Shown here piece by piece: positions 25,469 through 34,522 of a stretch of 64,000 nt of DNA. The stretch's first letter is position 1, and every line of letters starts with the position of its first letter. The translations under genes were made by a program, and so were the position numbers. The stretch comes from Salibacteraceae bacterium. GTDB lineage: Bacteria > Bacteroidota > Bacteroidia > Flavobacteriales_G > Salibacteraceae. The notes under the pieces were generated by a model that did not search any database, was not told the DNA's origin, and saw only the letters and a list, made by a program, of their open reading frames with translations. The stretch spans positions 124,001 through 188,000 of the forward strand of contig JAGYJZ010000001.1 in NCBI GenBank assembly GCA_018401875.1, written 5' to 3'.

Positions 25469-26014
25469 ATGGAAGGAAAAACACTGCTCACCAACACCGC
25501 CTTAAATTACACGCTTGACCGTCTTGCATTCGAGGTTTATGAGCAGCACATTGATTTTAGCAACTTGGCATTTATTTCTATTCAGCCTAGAGGTTTGCCT
25601 TTAGGAAAGCGGATCGTTGAGAAGCTCTCAATCCTCGTTCCTGATCAGAAAATTCTTCACGGAGCCCTTGATGTGACTTTTTACAGGGATGACTTCCGAA
25701 GACGGGAAGAGGTGCTCGTGCCTTCGGCAACAGAGCTGGATTTCTCGGTGGAAGGCAAAGAAATCATACTCATTGATGATGTCCTTTTTACAGGACGCAC
25801 TGTGCGCAGCGCCATGGACGCCTTATTGGATTTTGGTCGCCCAAAACACGTAGAACTGTTGGTCCTAATAGACCGCAGATTTAGTCGTGAACTGCCTGTG
25901 CAACCCGATTATACAGGCAGCATGGTGGATGTAGTAAAAGCTGAACGCGTGAAGGTGGAATGGACCGATGACAATACCAACAACCGTGTAATTTTATTTA
26001 GTTCAGATCAATGA
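25469..26014 (+). CDS. pyrR: Bifunctional pyr operon regulator / uracil phosphoribosyltransferase PyrR
   Basis: A 181-residue phosphoribosyltransferase-fold protein. The PRPP loop IILIDDVLFTGRTVRSAM, the SIQPRGLPLGKRI block and VLIDRRFSRELP are as in PyrR, which in Gram-positives binds pyr mRNA and has weak UPRTase activity. The frame can be extended to 25325, but that would start inside the rpsA terminator; ATG 25469 gives the normal length and follows the -7 box. Its stop overlaps the pyrB start (ATGA), so it is cotranscribed with aspartate transcarbamoylase. Confidence 0.93.
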   Translation: MEGKTLLTNTALNYTLDRLAFEVYEQHIDFSNLAFISIQPRGLPLGKRIVEKLSILVPDQKILHGALDVTFYRDDFRRREEVLVPSATELDFSVEGKEIILIDDVLFTGRTVRSAMDALLDFGRPKHVELLVLIDRRFSRELPVQPDYTGSMVDVVKAERVKVEWTDDNTNNRVILFSSDQ

Positions 26015-26949
26015 CAAAGCTGAGTACAAAGCATCTCCTTGGAATTAAAAACATAACGTCTGAAGACATTCATTTGATCTTTCAAACGGCTGATAATTTT
26101 AAGGAAGTCATTAATCGACCAATTAAGAAAGTTCCTTCCCTCAGAGACATTACCATCGCTAATATTTTCTTCGAAAATTCAACCCGCACAAAACTGTCAT
26201 TCGAATTGGCTGAAAAGCGTTTGTCAGCAGATGTGATAAATTTTTCAGCGTCATCATCGAGTGTGAAAAAAGGTGAGACGCTGGTCGATACGGTCAACAA
26301 CATTTTGGCGATGAAGGTTGATATGGTTGTGATGCGCCACCCCAATCCTGGAGCATGCATGCACTTGGCGCGACATGTCAATTGCAGCATTGTAAATGCA
26401 GGTGATGGTGCACACGAACATCCAACACAAGCGCTGCTTGACGCCTATTCTTTGCGCGAAAAATTGGGTGATCTCACAGGGAAAAAAGTACTCATCGTGG
26501 GTGATATATTGCATTCGAGGGTAGCGCTCTCCAATATTTTTTGTCTGCAAAAATTAGGTGCAGAAGTCCGTGTGTGTGGTCCAGCTACATTGTTACCCAA
26601 GCACATCGAATCACTCGGTGTAAAAGTGATGTTAAACCTGAAAGAAGCCCTTCGCTGGTGTGATGTGGCAAACATGCTGCGCATTCAATTGGAGCGGCAG
26701 GACATTCAATACTTTCCTTCTCTGCGAGAGTACACCATGCAATATGGACTATCGAGCAAATTGCTGAAAGAAATAGGGAGAGACGATATTATCATTATGC
26801 ACCCAGGTCCGATCAATCGAGGCGTGGAGATAACAACTGATATTGCTGACGGCAAACAAAGTATAATTTTAGAACAAGTAGAAAATGGCGTTGCAGTGAG
26901 AATGGCTGTGCTTTATCTTCTTGCAGGACAAACGAAATCTGCCTTGTGA
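26011..26949 (+). CDS. pyrB: Aspartate carbamoyltransferase catalytic subunit
   Basis: A 312-residue enzyme joining carbamoyl phosphate and aspartate in pyrimidine synthesis. The carbamoyl-phosphate signature FFENSTRTKLSFE, the HPxxxxHPTQ-type segment (GDGAHEHPTQALLD) and the C-terminal HPGPINRGVE are conserved. No pyrI regulatory subunit is adjacent, matching the unregulated or PyrR-coupled type. Coupled to pyrR by ATGA. Confidence 0.97.
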   Translation: MTKLSTKHLLGIKNITSEDIHLIFQTADNFKEVINRPIKKVPSLRDITIANIFFENSTRTKLSFELAEKRLSADVINFSASSSSVKKGETLVDTVNNILAMKVDMVVMRHPNPGACMHLARHVNCSIVNAGDGAHEHPTQALLDAYSLREKLGDLTGKKVLIVGDILHSRVALSNIFCLQKLGAEVRVCGPATLLPKHIESLGVKVMLNLKEALRWCDVANMLRIQLERQDIQYFPSLREYTMQYGLSSKLLKEIGRDDIIIMHPGPINRGVEITTDIADGKQSIILEQVENGVAVRMAVLYLLAGQTKSAL

Positions 26950-26955
26950 AATTGA

Positions 26956-26963
26956 TATATTTG
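26956..26963 (+). promoter_or_regulatory. Promoter -7 box for the STAS gene run
   Basis: TATATTTG, an exact TAnnTTTG, 23 bases before the ATG at 26987. Confidence 0.55.
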
Positions 26964-26986
26964 TGTAAGACACTAAACCGAAGAAT

Positions 26987-27358
26987 ATGAATTTTTCTAT
27001 TGAGACGTTTGACAAGTACACCTTAGTAAAGGTGGAAGCTGAAAAAGTTGGAGGAATCATTTCTCCCGAACTAAAGGCAAAATTTGTTGAGTTAAACGCT
27101 CAAAATGTTAGAAACATTGTTTTTAACATGAAAAATGCACGGTATTGCGATTCTTCTGGCCTTAGTGCGATTTTAGTTGGCAATCGGCTTTGTAAAAATT
27201 CGAACGGTACGTTTGTCATCTGTCACCTCAATGAAATGGTCAGTAAATTGATTCAAATTTCTCAGCTTGAATCCATTCTAAATATTACTCCAACGCAGCA
27301 AGAAGCCGTTGACTTTGTGATGATGGAGGAAGTAGGCAGAGAATTAGACGATGAATAG
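26987..27358 (+). CDS. STAS-domain anti-anti-sigma-factor-like protein
   Basis: A 123-residue single STAS domain. The switch region ARYCDSSGLSAIL has the Asp-Ser-Ser-Gly core (55-58), with Ser56 or Ser57 as the likely phosphorylation site, as in SpoIIAA/RsbV. It could regulate an anti-sigma kinase elsewhere; no such kinase or sigma factor is next to it. The short gap (3 bases) to the next gene and the abutting rnz gene suggest cotranscription. Confidence 0.87.
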   Translation: MNFSIETFDKYTLVKVEAEKVGGIISPELKAKFVELNAQNVRNIVFNMKNARYCDSSGLSAILVGNRLCKNSNGTFVICHLNEMVSKLIQISQLESILNITPTQQEAVDFVMMEEVGRELDDE

Positions 27359-27361
27359 CGT

Positions 27362-28099
27362 ATGATAAAAAAACTTACTCTTACTTGTAGCTTCTTCCTT
27401 TTTTTATTGGTCAGTTCATATGCTCAATGTGTTCCTGACGAAACCATTAGTGGGTTATACGCGCCCGATGTGTCTGAAGGGCTTCCATCAGGACAGATCG
27501 GTGTGAATTACGAAACCGTGATTACCATGAACGTTCCCACAGACACTAGCTATGGCACATTCTCAGCAACGGTTGATAGCATGGTGTTGAACAGTGTCTC
27601 AGGCTTACCTCCCGGGTTTAGTTATGATTGTTCAAACCTGCAGTGCAGTTTTCCCGGTGGTCAATTTGGTTGCATTCGAGTCTTTGGTCTTTCCAATAAC
27701 AATGCAGATGCTAAATCTTGGCCGATAGATGCTGAGTTCACACTTTTCACCAGTAATCCCTCGCTGAGTTTACCGTATTCGCTCTCAGAATATTCGATCG
27801 TATTAGACAGCGGACAAGCCTTGACGGTGGAAGAAACACCAGTGAAGAATTTGCGCTTTAACATCGAACCAAATCCAATCAATGCCAATTCAAAACTCAT
27901 CTTTGATTTGCCAGAATCAGGAAGGTATGTAATCGATGTCTATTCGCTAATTGGTTCGAATGTGGCTCATTTTGAGGTGTTTGGAAATCGGGGGTTAACA
28001 ACCCAAGAATTAGGGGAGTTCTCAAATCAACCCGGAGTTTATTTTATTTCACTCAAACAAGGAACATATTCAAAGTCTATGCGGTTTATTGTTCAGTAA
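27362..28099 (+). CDS. Small T9SS-sorted secreted protein
   Basis: A 245-residue exported protein: signal peptide ending SSYAQ, a beta-rich middle with four cysteines (DCSNLQCSFPGGQFGC), and a C-terminal type A T9SS sorting domain starting at FNIEPNPINANSKLIF and ending MRFIVQ. No catalytic motif is seen. It is wedged between a STAS regulator and ribonuclease Z, with the latter starting right after its stop codon. Confidence 0.8.
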   Translation: MIKKLTLTCSFFLFLLVSSYAQCVPDETISGLYAPDVSEGLPSGQIGVNYETVITMNVPTDTSYGTFSATVDSMVLNSVSGLPPGFSYDCSNLQCSFPGGQFGCIRVFGLSNNNADAKSWPIDAEFTLFTSNPSLSLPYSLSEYSIVLDSGQALTVEETPVKNLRFNIEPNPINANSKLIFDLPESGRYVIDVYSLIGSNVAHFEVFGNRGLTTQELGEFSNQPGVYFISLKQGTYSKSMRFIVQ

Positions 28100-29035
28100 A
28101 TGGCAACGCATAAGTCTAAATTCTCGGTCACGATTCTCGGTTCTAATTCTGCGCTCCCTGCCAACGGAAGAAACCCAACCTCACAATTGCTCAATGTGAA
28201 TAATCATTATTATTTGATCGATTGTGGCGAGGGCACTCAGCTACAATTGCGCAAATATGGAATTAAAATGCAGCGCATTAAAGCCATCTTTATTTCGCAC
28301 ATGCATGGAGATCATTATTTTGGTTTGGTAGGATTGCTCAACAGTTTGCATTTGCTGGGCCGAACGATGCCGTTATCAATTTACGCTCCTGAAGCGCTGC
28401 AAGAAATTGTGCGTCTTCAACTTGATGCCTCTGGCGGTAGACTCCAATACCCCATCGAATTTCATGTTTTGAATGCGCCTGAGAAGGGTGCAGTTGAAGT
28501 TTATGCAGACGCTGAGTTGCAAGTGCGTGCGTTTCGATTAAAACATCGAATCACCTGTTTTGGCTTTTTGTTTTCCGAACAAACTAAAGATCGTGTGTAT
28601 TTGCCCGAAAAAGGTGAAAAGGCAGGAGTGAAAGTGGAAGAAATCCCGAGTCTTAAAAAAGGCCTTGACGTGAAAAGAGATGATGGCACCGTGCTTCGGT
28701 TTGTCGATTTCACAGCTGATCCAAATCAGCCAAGAACCTACGCGTATTGCACTGATACATTGCCTCTTGCAAGCACTGCTGAGATTGTAAAGGGCGTTGA
28801 ATGTTTGTATCACGAGGCCACTTTTCTTGAGTCAGAAGCCAAGCGTTCAAAACAAACCTACCATTCCACCGCAAAACAAGCGGCAGAAGTTGCGCTCGCT
28901 GCCAAGGTGGGTAAATTGCTTGTCGGACACTATTCTGCTCGCTATACCTCGCTCGATCAGCACCTTGAAGAGTGTTACCCGATATTTAAAAATACGGAGT
29001 TAACGATCGAAGGAAAAGAATTTGAAATTAATTAA
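28100..29035 (+). CDS. rnz: Ribonuclease Z
   Basis: A 311-residue metallo-beta-lactamase-fold endonuclease that trims tRNA 3' trailers. Motif SHMHGDH (HxHxDH) binds the two zincs; the exosite-like Lys-rich insert, YCTDTLP, and the late GHYSARY with the metal His follow the tRNase Z pattern. Length is normal for the short form. Its ATG directly abuts the TAA of the upstream gene. Confidence 0.95.
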   Translation: MATHKSKFSVTILGSNSALPANGRNPTSQLLNVNNHYYLIDCGEGTQLQLRKYGIKMQRIKAIFISHMHGDHYFGLVGLLNSLHLLGRTMPLSIYAPEALQEIVRLQLDASGGRLQYPIEFHVLNAPEKGAVEVYADAELQVRAFRLKHRITCFGFLFSEQTKDRVYLPEKGEKAGVKVEEIPSLKKGLDVKRDDGTVLRFVDFTADPNQPRTYAYCTDTLPLASTAEIVKGVECLYHEATFLESEAKRSKQTYHSTAKQAAEVALAAKVGKLLVGHYSARYTSLDQHLEECYPIFKNTELTIEGKEFEIN

Positions 29036-29081
29036 TGCACACACGTATTATCTAGAATGATTCTTAATAACTTCGACACCC

Positions 29082-29756
29082 GTGAATAAGGTCATTCATA
29101 CATATGTAGCTGATGCAAATTTCTTGATCGCTGAAGGATTGAAGAATGTGCTTTCTTCTTGTGCTGAAATAAATGTTGTTGGCACGGCATCAAATGCCGA
29201 GAAGATGGCTGATGATCTGTTCAAGCTTCGCCCGGATGTTTTGTTGATCGACTATTCTTCTTCGAAGCTTTCATTTGCAGACTTGACTGATGTTATGCGC
29301 AAGCTTCCATCATTGCGTGTGATTGGTATTGTGCACGAGTGTGACGTAAACCAACTCAAGCGCCTGATTAAGCTTGGCATCAATGGGCATTTGATGAATG
29401 ATTGCGATAAGGATGAAATTATCGATTCAGTGAAATCGTGTGCGAAAGGTGAAAAGTTTTTCTGTGGTCAGGTGTTAGATCGACTCAATTGGAGCGAGGG
29501 GCAGGAGTCATCTCACGGTTGCGATCCCATCAACATTAGCGAGCGCGAGTTGGAGGTTCTACAACTCATTGCTGAAGGATTTACTACGAAACAAATTGCC
29601 GATAAATTGCACTTGAGCTTTCACACGGTAATGACGCATAGAAAGAACATGATGTCAAAATTGGGATTAAATAATACTGCGGGATTGATTGTTTATGCAG
29701 TGAAGGAAAACTTAATAAGCCCGAATAAATTCCTGTTTAGCAGCGGCACCAATTAG
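29082..29756 (+). CDS. LuxR/NarL-type response regulator with atypical receiver
   Basis: A 224-residue DNA-binding regulator starting with GTG. The N-terminal receiver keeps Asp57 (LLIDYSS), but the usual acidic pair is reduced to one residue (VADAN, Asp11) and the switch lysine is replaced (GHLMNDC, Asn106), so phosphorylation control may be weak or absent. The C-terminal LuxR helix-turn-helix (ISERELEVLQLIAEGFTTKQ onwards, about 150-210) is normal. Located 46 bases after rnz. Targets cannot be read from the sequence. Confidence 0.88.
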   Translation: MNKVIHTYVADANFLIAEGLKNVLSSCAEINVVGTASNAEKMADDLFKLRPDVLLIDYSSSKLSFADLTDVMRKLPSLRVIGIVHECDVNQLKRLIKLGINGHLMNDCDKDEIIDSVKSCAKGEKFFCGQVLDRLNWSEGQESSHGCDPINISERELEVLQLIAEGFTTKQIADKLHLSFHTVMTHRKNMMSKLGLNNTAGLIVYAVKENLISPNKFLFSSGTN

Positions 29757-30091
29757 GGCCAGCTTATATCTTCATCAGCGCCAAGAATCATCAATGCTTC
29801 GCTGAGTTCACCTTCCGTTTTTAAGTCTGAAATCTTCTTCGAAACTTCTAAACCTTGTCGGTAGACTTTGATGGCTTCTTTTTCTTTGCCTTCAGATTCC
29901 AGCAGTTTGCCGAGCTTGTAATACGCACCCAAATAATTTGGATCGTGCGCAATTAAGTCTTTGATGGTTTCAATGGCTTTTTTCGTCTTGCCGTCTGTTT
30001 CATATTCCAGCGCAGCCGCGTATTTCAAGAACGAATCATCAGGATTCGTTTCGAGCATTTCTTTGATGAGTTTCAGACGATCATTGGTCAT
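29753..30091 (-). CDS. Small TPR protein
   Basis: A 112-residue soluble protein with about two and a half tetratricopeptide repeats (DDSFLKYAAALEYETDGKTK, NYLGAYYKLGKLLESEGKEK) and a short acidic tail. Likely a protein-interaction adaptor. Convergent with the LuxR regulator, overlapping its stop by 4 bases. Confidence 0.85.
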   Translation of the reverse strand: MTNDRLKLIKEMLETNPDDSFLKYAAALEYETDGKTKKAIETIKDLIAHDPNYLGAYYKLGKLLESEGKEKEAIKVYRQGLEVSKKISDLKTEGELSEALMILGADEDISWP

Positions 30092-30172
30092 TGTAGGTCA
30101 ATTAATCGCGAAAAATAATAAGCTCGATTGAATTGGAGAAGGTTTGTGAATAACAAAGGAAAAACTCTTTCT

Positions 30173-30874
30173 CTACAGTTGAGCATCCTTTAATTTATAC
30201 GTGACAGGATAGCTTACTACTCCTGCCGCCAGCATCTTCATTTTAAAAGATGTGTTCTTTTCTGTTTTCTCGATGTATTCAGGGTCGTTCACCTTAAAAA
30301 TCATGTGAACATGGTTTGGTTCTTCAATCCCACGAAACAACCTTACCACTTCAAAATCGCGATTCGGATCTTTTCTATAGTCGTCTAAAAAGGCTTTTTC
30401 CCACCGATTGTAATTGATCGTTTTAAAGGTCATATACATCACCAATGTATCATTCGTCTCTTTGGTGTATTCGAGCTGCTGATCAAGATAGAGCAACTGT
30501 CTTCCGCCCGATGTTGATACGTCTTTCATCACTGCATTCATTCGGTCAGATCCCATAAAGTCTTCTGCCGTTTCTAGACTCTTAATGTCGTTAATACTCA
30601 CGGTGAGATTGGTGTCTTCAGACCCTTGGTAAAGTTCAACAACATTGATTCCGTATTCATCTCTTACCTCGGTTGTTCGTGCGAATGCTTCTTTCCAATC
30701 GCAAAAATCTGTCGTATTATTTATGATCAGCAAGCAAGTGTCAATCCGCCCCTCGCGTGTGAATGGCACATTGGTCATGTCTTCAAGGGCGGCTGGAGAA
30801 TCATCTGTGCTGCACGATGAAAAAAATAAAGGGAATATGAGCACTAGAGCTGATAGGGTAGGTAAGAATCTCAT
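30173..30874 (-). CDS. Lipoprotein with two ABM-like (dimeric alpha/beta barrel) repeats
   Basis: A 233-residue lipoprotein (FFSSC, Cys21). Two related halves each show the pattern 'W..AF......R..YG..V..LY.G......V.....D...' (DWKEAFARTTEVRDEYGINV and RWEKAFLDDYRKDPNRDFEV), which resembles antibiotic-monooxygenase-like or DUF3764-like ferredoxin folds fused in tandem. No cofactor residues can be assigned. Bases 30875-31086 have no gene; they include an 8-bp hairpin (GAGCATTC/GAATGCTC, 31012-31039). Confidence 0.7.
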   Translation of the reverse strand: MRFLPTLSALVLIFPLFFSSCSTDDSPAALEDMTNVPFTREGRIDTCLLIINNTTDFCDWKEAFARTTEVRDEYGINVVELYQGSEDTNLTVSINDIKSLETAEDFMGSDRMNAVMKDVSTSGGRQLLYLDQQLEYTKETNDTLVMYMTFKTINYNRWEKAFLDDYRKDPNRDFEVVRLFRGIEEPNHVHMIFKVNDPEYIEKTEKNTSFKMKMLAAGVVSYPVTYKLKDAQL

Positions 30875-31086
30875 GCGACTAATTTATCTTTATTTTAATA
30901 GTGAGCTGTGATTTCACGATTAAAAATTAATCGAAGTTGAGTGCCTAATAATCAGAAGTTTCAGTGTGGTTAACGGCTAGCGATTTCGGGGGATTCGGAT
31001 GAAAAGACGGGGAGCATTCTGAAAATTCTGCGAATGCTCTACAAAGTCAATGCGCCATGAAGCCGTGCAATGATGCAAAAGCAAAT

Positions 31087-31608
31087 CTATTTTTGGGTTG
31101 CTGCTGCTTCTACCTGCACTTGATCGTACACCTCTTGATTGAGAATTACGCTCGATACCATTGCGCCATTTGCTATGGTTTGTTCGATGTACTTCACTCC
31201 AGAATGGTAATGAGCATGGGCAGCATCGCCAGCATTGCCTGAATAAGCGATTTCTTGCATTGGGGTTCCGTCAAGATCTCTGAAAATCCACGTCCCGATC
31301 TTATTGCCATTGTCATAAAACGCTTCTAGGTAAATACTGCCATCTTGATGGTATGAAGTAGAAGTGCCGTGTAGTTTGCCACCCTCCCAATTTTCTTGTT
31401 GAATAATAGTGCCATCGGTATTGTAAGTAGTGGATTGTCCGTGTTTTTTTCTCAGTGCGTTTTCAGTATGCAGCGATGAAACTTGGCCGTTATCATAGTG
31501 ATTGGTAATTGTCCAGCAATCGCAAGCAGCCGAAAAGCTTTCTTGAAGTCCTTGAGACATTCCTGCGGAAAAAATAAAGGCCAACAAAAGGGAAAGGGCA
31601 AATTTCAT
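31087..31608 (-). CDS. MORN_2-repeat (YwqK-like) secreted protein
   Basis: About 173 residues with a signal peptide (MKFALSLLLAFIFSAGMSQG). Four or more MORN_2 units follow (YDNGQVSS, YNTDGTIIQQENWEGGKLHG, YHQDGSIYLEAFYDNGNKIG, DLDGTPMQE), each a beta-hairpin of the toxin-antitoxin YwqK-like family. Function unknown. An ATG nine bases upstream (31617) is also possible; 31608 gives a cleaner signal peptide. It lies 18-27 bases after miaA on the same strand. Confidence 0.82.
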   Translation of the reverse strand: MKFALSLLLAFIFSAGMSQGLQESFSAACDCWTITNHYDNGQVSSLHTENALRKKHGQSTTYNTDGTIIQQENWEGGKLHGTSTSYHQDGSIYLEAFYDNGNKIGTWIFRDLDGTPMQEIAYSGNAGDAAHAHYHSGVKYIEQTIANGAMVSSVILNQEVYDQVQVEAAATQK

Positions 31609-31635
31609 TTCTATCATTTTTTGATGTACACAAAG

Positions 31636-32538
31636 TTAGACGTTCAATCGTTCTTCAAGATGCCTTATCACAGGATCAAATTCATTTGTTTCAAAAACGC
31701 GGTATTCCCTTTGCTTTTTAAACCATGTGATTTGGCGCTTTGCATAGTTTCTCGAGTGCTGCTTTATTTTGTCAATCGCATCGTCTAAGCTGCACTTTCC
31801 GTCCATAAAATCGAATAGTTCTTGATAGCCAACGGTCTTTAAGGCATTCTGATTTTTCAGATGGTAGAGCGATTTGACTTCGTCCATTAACCCTTTTTTG
31901 AGCATGTCGTCTACGCGATCGTTGATGCGCTTGTAGAGCATTTCGCGCGGTGGTTGAATCAAAATTTTCTCTATTCTAAACGCTCTTTTTTGGGAAGAAT
32001 TGGTTCGGAGTTGGGAAAATGGAATCCCGGTCATTTCAATGGCTTCTAACGCTCTCTGCACGCGCTGTACGTTGTTTAGGTCAACTTGCTTAAAATAGGC
32101 AGGATCTGCTTTTTCGAGCAGGTTTTGCATATGAGCCAAGCCTTTTTCTCTATAGAGGTCGCTGAGCATGGCGCGCACGGCTGGCGTTGATTTAGGCAAG
32201 TCATCAAATCCTTCGGTGATGGCGTTGATGTACATACCTGAGCCACCTACCAATAAACAAACCTCTTTCGATTTGAAGTAAGTGGATAAGAAATCAATCC
32301 CATCGCGCTCAAACTGACCTGCACTGTATTCTTCGCTCGGGTCTAAAATATCGATGAAGTGATGAGGAACTTCGGAAAGCTGTTTGGCTGTTGGTTTTGC
32401 CGTTCCAACATCCATGCTGCGGTAAAACTGTCTGGCATCGGCACTTAGAATTTCAGCATTCAGGGCTTTTGCAAGCGTTAGGGAAAGATCGGTTTTACCC
32501 GATGCTGTGGGGCCAGCGATTACAATGAGGGTGGGCAT
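31636..32538 (-). CDS. miaA: tRNA dimethylallyltransferase
   Basis: A 300-residue enzyme that adds dimethylallyl to A37 of tRNAs reading UNN codons. P-loop GPTASGKTDLS, DARQFYRSMDVGTAKP, and the late block KQITWFKKQREYRVFE are as in MiaA. Starts 2 bases after the stop of the PRiA4-like gene; part of the minus-strand run beginning at dapD. Confidence 0.96.
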   Translation of the reverse strand: MPTLIVIAGPTASGKTDLSLTLAKALNAEILSADARQFYRSMDVGTAKPTAKQLSEVPHHFIDILDPSEEYSAGQFERDGIDFLSTYFKSKEVCLLVGGSGMYINAITEGFDDLPKSTPAVRAMLSDLYREKGLAHMQNLLEKADPAYFKQVDLNNVQRVQRALEAIEMTGIPFSQLRTNSSQKRAFRIEKILIQPPREMLYKRINDRVDDMLKKGLMDEVKSLYHLKNQNALKTVGYQELFDFMDGKCSLDDAIDKIKQHSRNYAKRQITWFKKQREYRVFETNEFDPVIRHLEERLNV

Positions 32539-32540
32539 GA

Positions 32541-33098
32541 TTATAAATCGCGCTCATCAGGAAAGTCATCATTGAAGCTCAGAATGTCGAACATTTCGTC
32601 AAATTCATCCCTGTCATCATCGTCATCTTCGCGCAAATCATCTTCTATTTCGAAGCTTATTTCAGGTGATTTTGAATACTGATCGGGCGCTTCACCAAAT
32701 GACTGAGCAATTCTTGGAAGTATGACCGTGTCTTCCAAGTTTTTTATTTCGACCACATCGATATAAAAACACCACATCAAAAAGAAGTCGAAGACATAGA
32801 TTAATTTTTGGCCGGATTCGAAAATCACGTCTTTCAGCAGGTTGTCGTGCATCAAGAGAATGGGCTCATCTTTTTCATTCTTTTCGCCCATGTCCATCAG
32901 CGTAAATTCTTGGCCTTTTTCCCATTCTTCATTGCTTACATAAAAAGAGGCCATTTGGGCGTTGTCAAAGGCAAATGCTTCTTGAATAAGATCATGAAGC
33001 TCACTGAAATTTGCGCTGCACGGCATTTCCAAATCTCTGAAGATCACTTCATCATGATCTACCATCACACGCATACGAATTACTCTATTCATACTCAA
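32541..33098 (-). CDS. Plasmid pRiA4b ORF3-like protein
   Basis: A 185-residue acidic protein of the PRiA4_ORF3 family (PF07929; also named IS1096 TnpR-like passenger). The core is IRMRVMVDHDEVIFRDLEMP, FSELHDLIQEAFAFDNAQMA, FYVSNEEW, then KLIYVFDFFLMWCFYIDVVE. The C-terminal 30 residues are Asp/Glu-rich. Family function is unknown; no transposon is nearby, so this copy looks chromosomal. Overlaps the cca stop by 4 bases. Confidence 0.85.
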   Translation of the reverse strand: MSMNRVIRMRVMVDHDEVIFRDLEMPCSANFSELHDLIQEAFAFDNAQMASFYVSNEEWEKGQEFTLMDMGEKNEKDEPILLMHDNLLKDVIFESGQKLIYVFDFFLMWCFYIDVVEIKNLEDTVILPRIAQSFGEAPDQYSKSPEISFEIEDDLREDDDDDRDEFDEMFDILSFNDDFPDERDL

Positions 33099-34522
33099 GG
33101 GTTGTTGTGGATACGGAGCCCGAGTTCATGTGCTTTTTGCATCATCAAACCTTTCGCAGCTTCGTACTCATTTTTTATTTCGCCTTCGAGAATTGCTTCT
33201 CGAATGGCTGTTTTTATTATACCAACCTCTCTACCAGGCTTTAATCCGAAGGTATTCATTATCTCTTCACCACCGATAGGAGGTTGCCAATTCTTTATTT
33301 TATCGCTCTCTTCAACTTCTTTGCACTTGGCTCTAACCCGTTGAAAATTCTCTAAGAATTGCTTGACTTTAGCCTCGTTTTTTGAGGTGATATCAGATTC
33401 ACACAAGATCATTAAACTGTCTAGGTCTTCGCCTGCATCAAAGAGTAGACGCCTGATGCCTGAATCTGAGACATCTCTTTTGCTCAATGAAATCGGACGC
33501 AAATGGAGGCGCACCATCTTCTGCACAAACTTCATTTTGTGGTCCATAGGCAGCTTTAAACCCCTGAAAATACCCGGGGTCATTTTTGCACCTAAATCTT
33601 CATGTCCATGGAATGTCCAGCCATTGTTTTGATCAAATTGCTTGGTGTCAGGCTTGGCGATGTCGTGCAAAATGGCGGCCCATCGCAACCATAAATCGTC
33701 ACTTCTGTCAGCCACATTATCAAGCACCTTAAGCGTGTGAAAGAAATTGTCTTTATGCCCAACACCTTTTCGAATTTCCACCCCTTTCAGTTGAGTGAAT
33801 TTTGGAAAAATTAGTTCAAGAAGTCCTGTGGTGTTGAGTAATTTAAATCCTACACTCGGTTTTTTTGACAGGATGATTTTGTTGAGCTCATCAGTGATGC
33901 GTTCTTGAGAAACAATTTCAATGCGATCTTTCTGACTTTTAATGGCTTCGAACGATCGCTCTTCGATTTTAAACCCAAGTTGACTTGCGAATCGAATGGC
34001 GCGCATCATGCGCAGTGGGTCGTCAGAATAGGTGACTTCAGGTTCGAGTGGAGTAACTAAAACGTGTTCTTCTAAGTGCTGAATGCCGCCAAATGGATCG
34101 ATGATTTCTCCAAACGAATCTTCATTTAAACTGATCGAGAGTGCATTGATGGTGAAATCTCTGCGTTGTCGATCTTCTTCAAATGTTCCGTCTTCAACGA
34201 TGGGGTTTCTCGAATTTCGTTGGTACGACTCTTTTCTCGCGCCCACCAATTCAATCTCGATGTCTTCATGGCGAAACATGGCCGTGCCGAAGTTTTTAAA
34301 GTAACTGACTTTCGTTCCTTGCAGTCGTTCAGAGAGAAAGTGAGCAAAATCAATTCCGCTTCCTTCCACCACGATGTCGAGGTCTTTGCTTTCTCGGCCG
34401 AGCAGCAAGTCACGCACATAACCGCCCACTATGCACGCAGGAATGCCAAAATCCGATGCCGCTTTAGAAATCGTTCGGAAAAGTGGCGTGTCAATGTGTT
34501 GTCTTATCGCTTCGGGCTTCAT
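33095..34522 (-). CDS. cca: CCA-adding enzyme / tRNA nucleotidyltransferase with HD domain
   Basis: A 475-residue class II nucleotidyltransferase that makes or repairs tRNA 3' ends. The head has GGYVRDLLLGRESKDLDIVV (33-52) with the metal aspartates in DLD. RRDFTINAL, DPLRMMRAIRFASQLGF and an HD domain (GVGHKDNFFHTL, LHDIAKP) follow. Length and order match the Bacteroidetes 'CCA tRNA nucleotidyltransferase / HD' type. Confidence 0.92.
   Translation of the reverse strand: MKPEAIRQHIDTPLFRTISKAASDFGIPACIVGGYVRDLLLGRESKDLDIVVEGSGIDFAHFLSERLQGTKVSYFKNFGTAMFRHEDIEIELVGARKESYQRNSRNPIVEDGTFEEDRQRRDFTINALSISLNEDSFGEIIDPFGGIQHLEEHVLVTPLEPEVTYSDDPLRMMRAIRFASQLGFKIEERSFEAIKSQKDRIEIVSQERITDELNKIILSKKPSVGFKLLNTTGLLELIFPKFTQLKGVEIRKGVGHKDNFFHTLKVLDNVADRSDDLWLRWAAILHDIAKPDTKQFDQNNGWTFHGHEDLGAKMTPGIFRGLKLPMDHKMKFVQKMVRLHLRPISLSKRDVSDSGIRRLLFDAGEDLDSLMILCESDITSKNEAKVKQFLENFQRVRAKCKEVEESDKIKNWQPPIGGEEIMNTFGLKPGREVGIIKTAIREAILEGEIKNEYEAAKGLMMQKAHELGLRIHNNP

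Noticed and set aside
31012-31039. 8-bp hairpin GAGCATTC/GAATGCTC as a terminator
   Set aside because: No T-run on either side; left as an unexplained small inverted repeat.
32541-33098. Transposon passenger gene, because the family is also called IS1096 TnpR-like
   Set aside because: No inverted repeats or transposase nearby; it is embedded in a housekeeping operon between cca and miaA.
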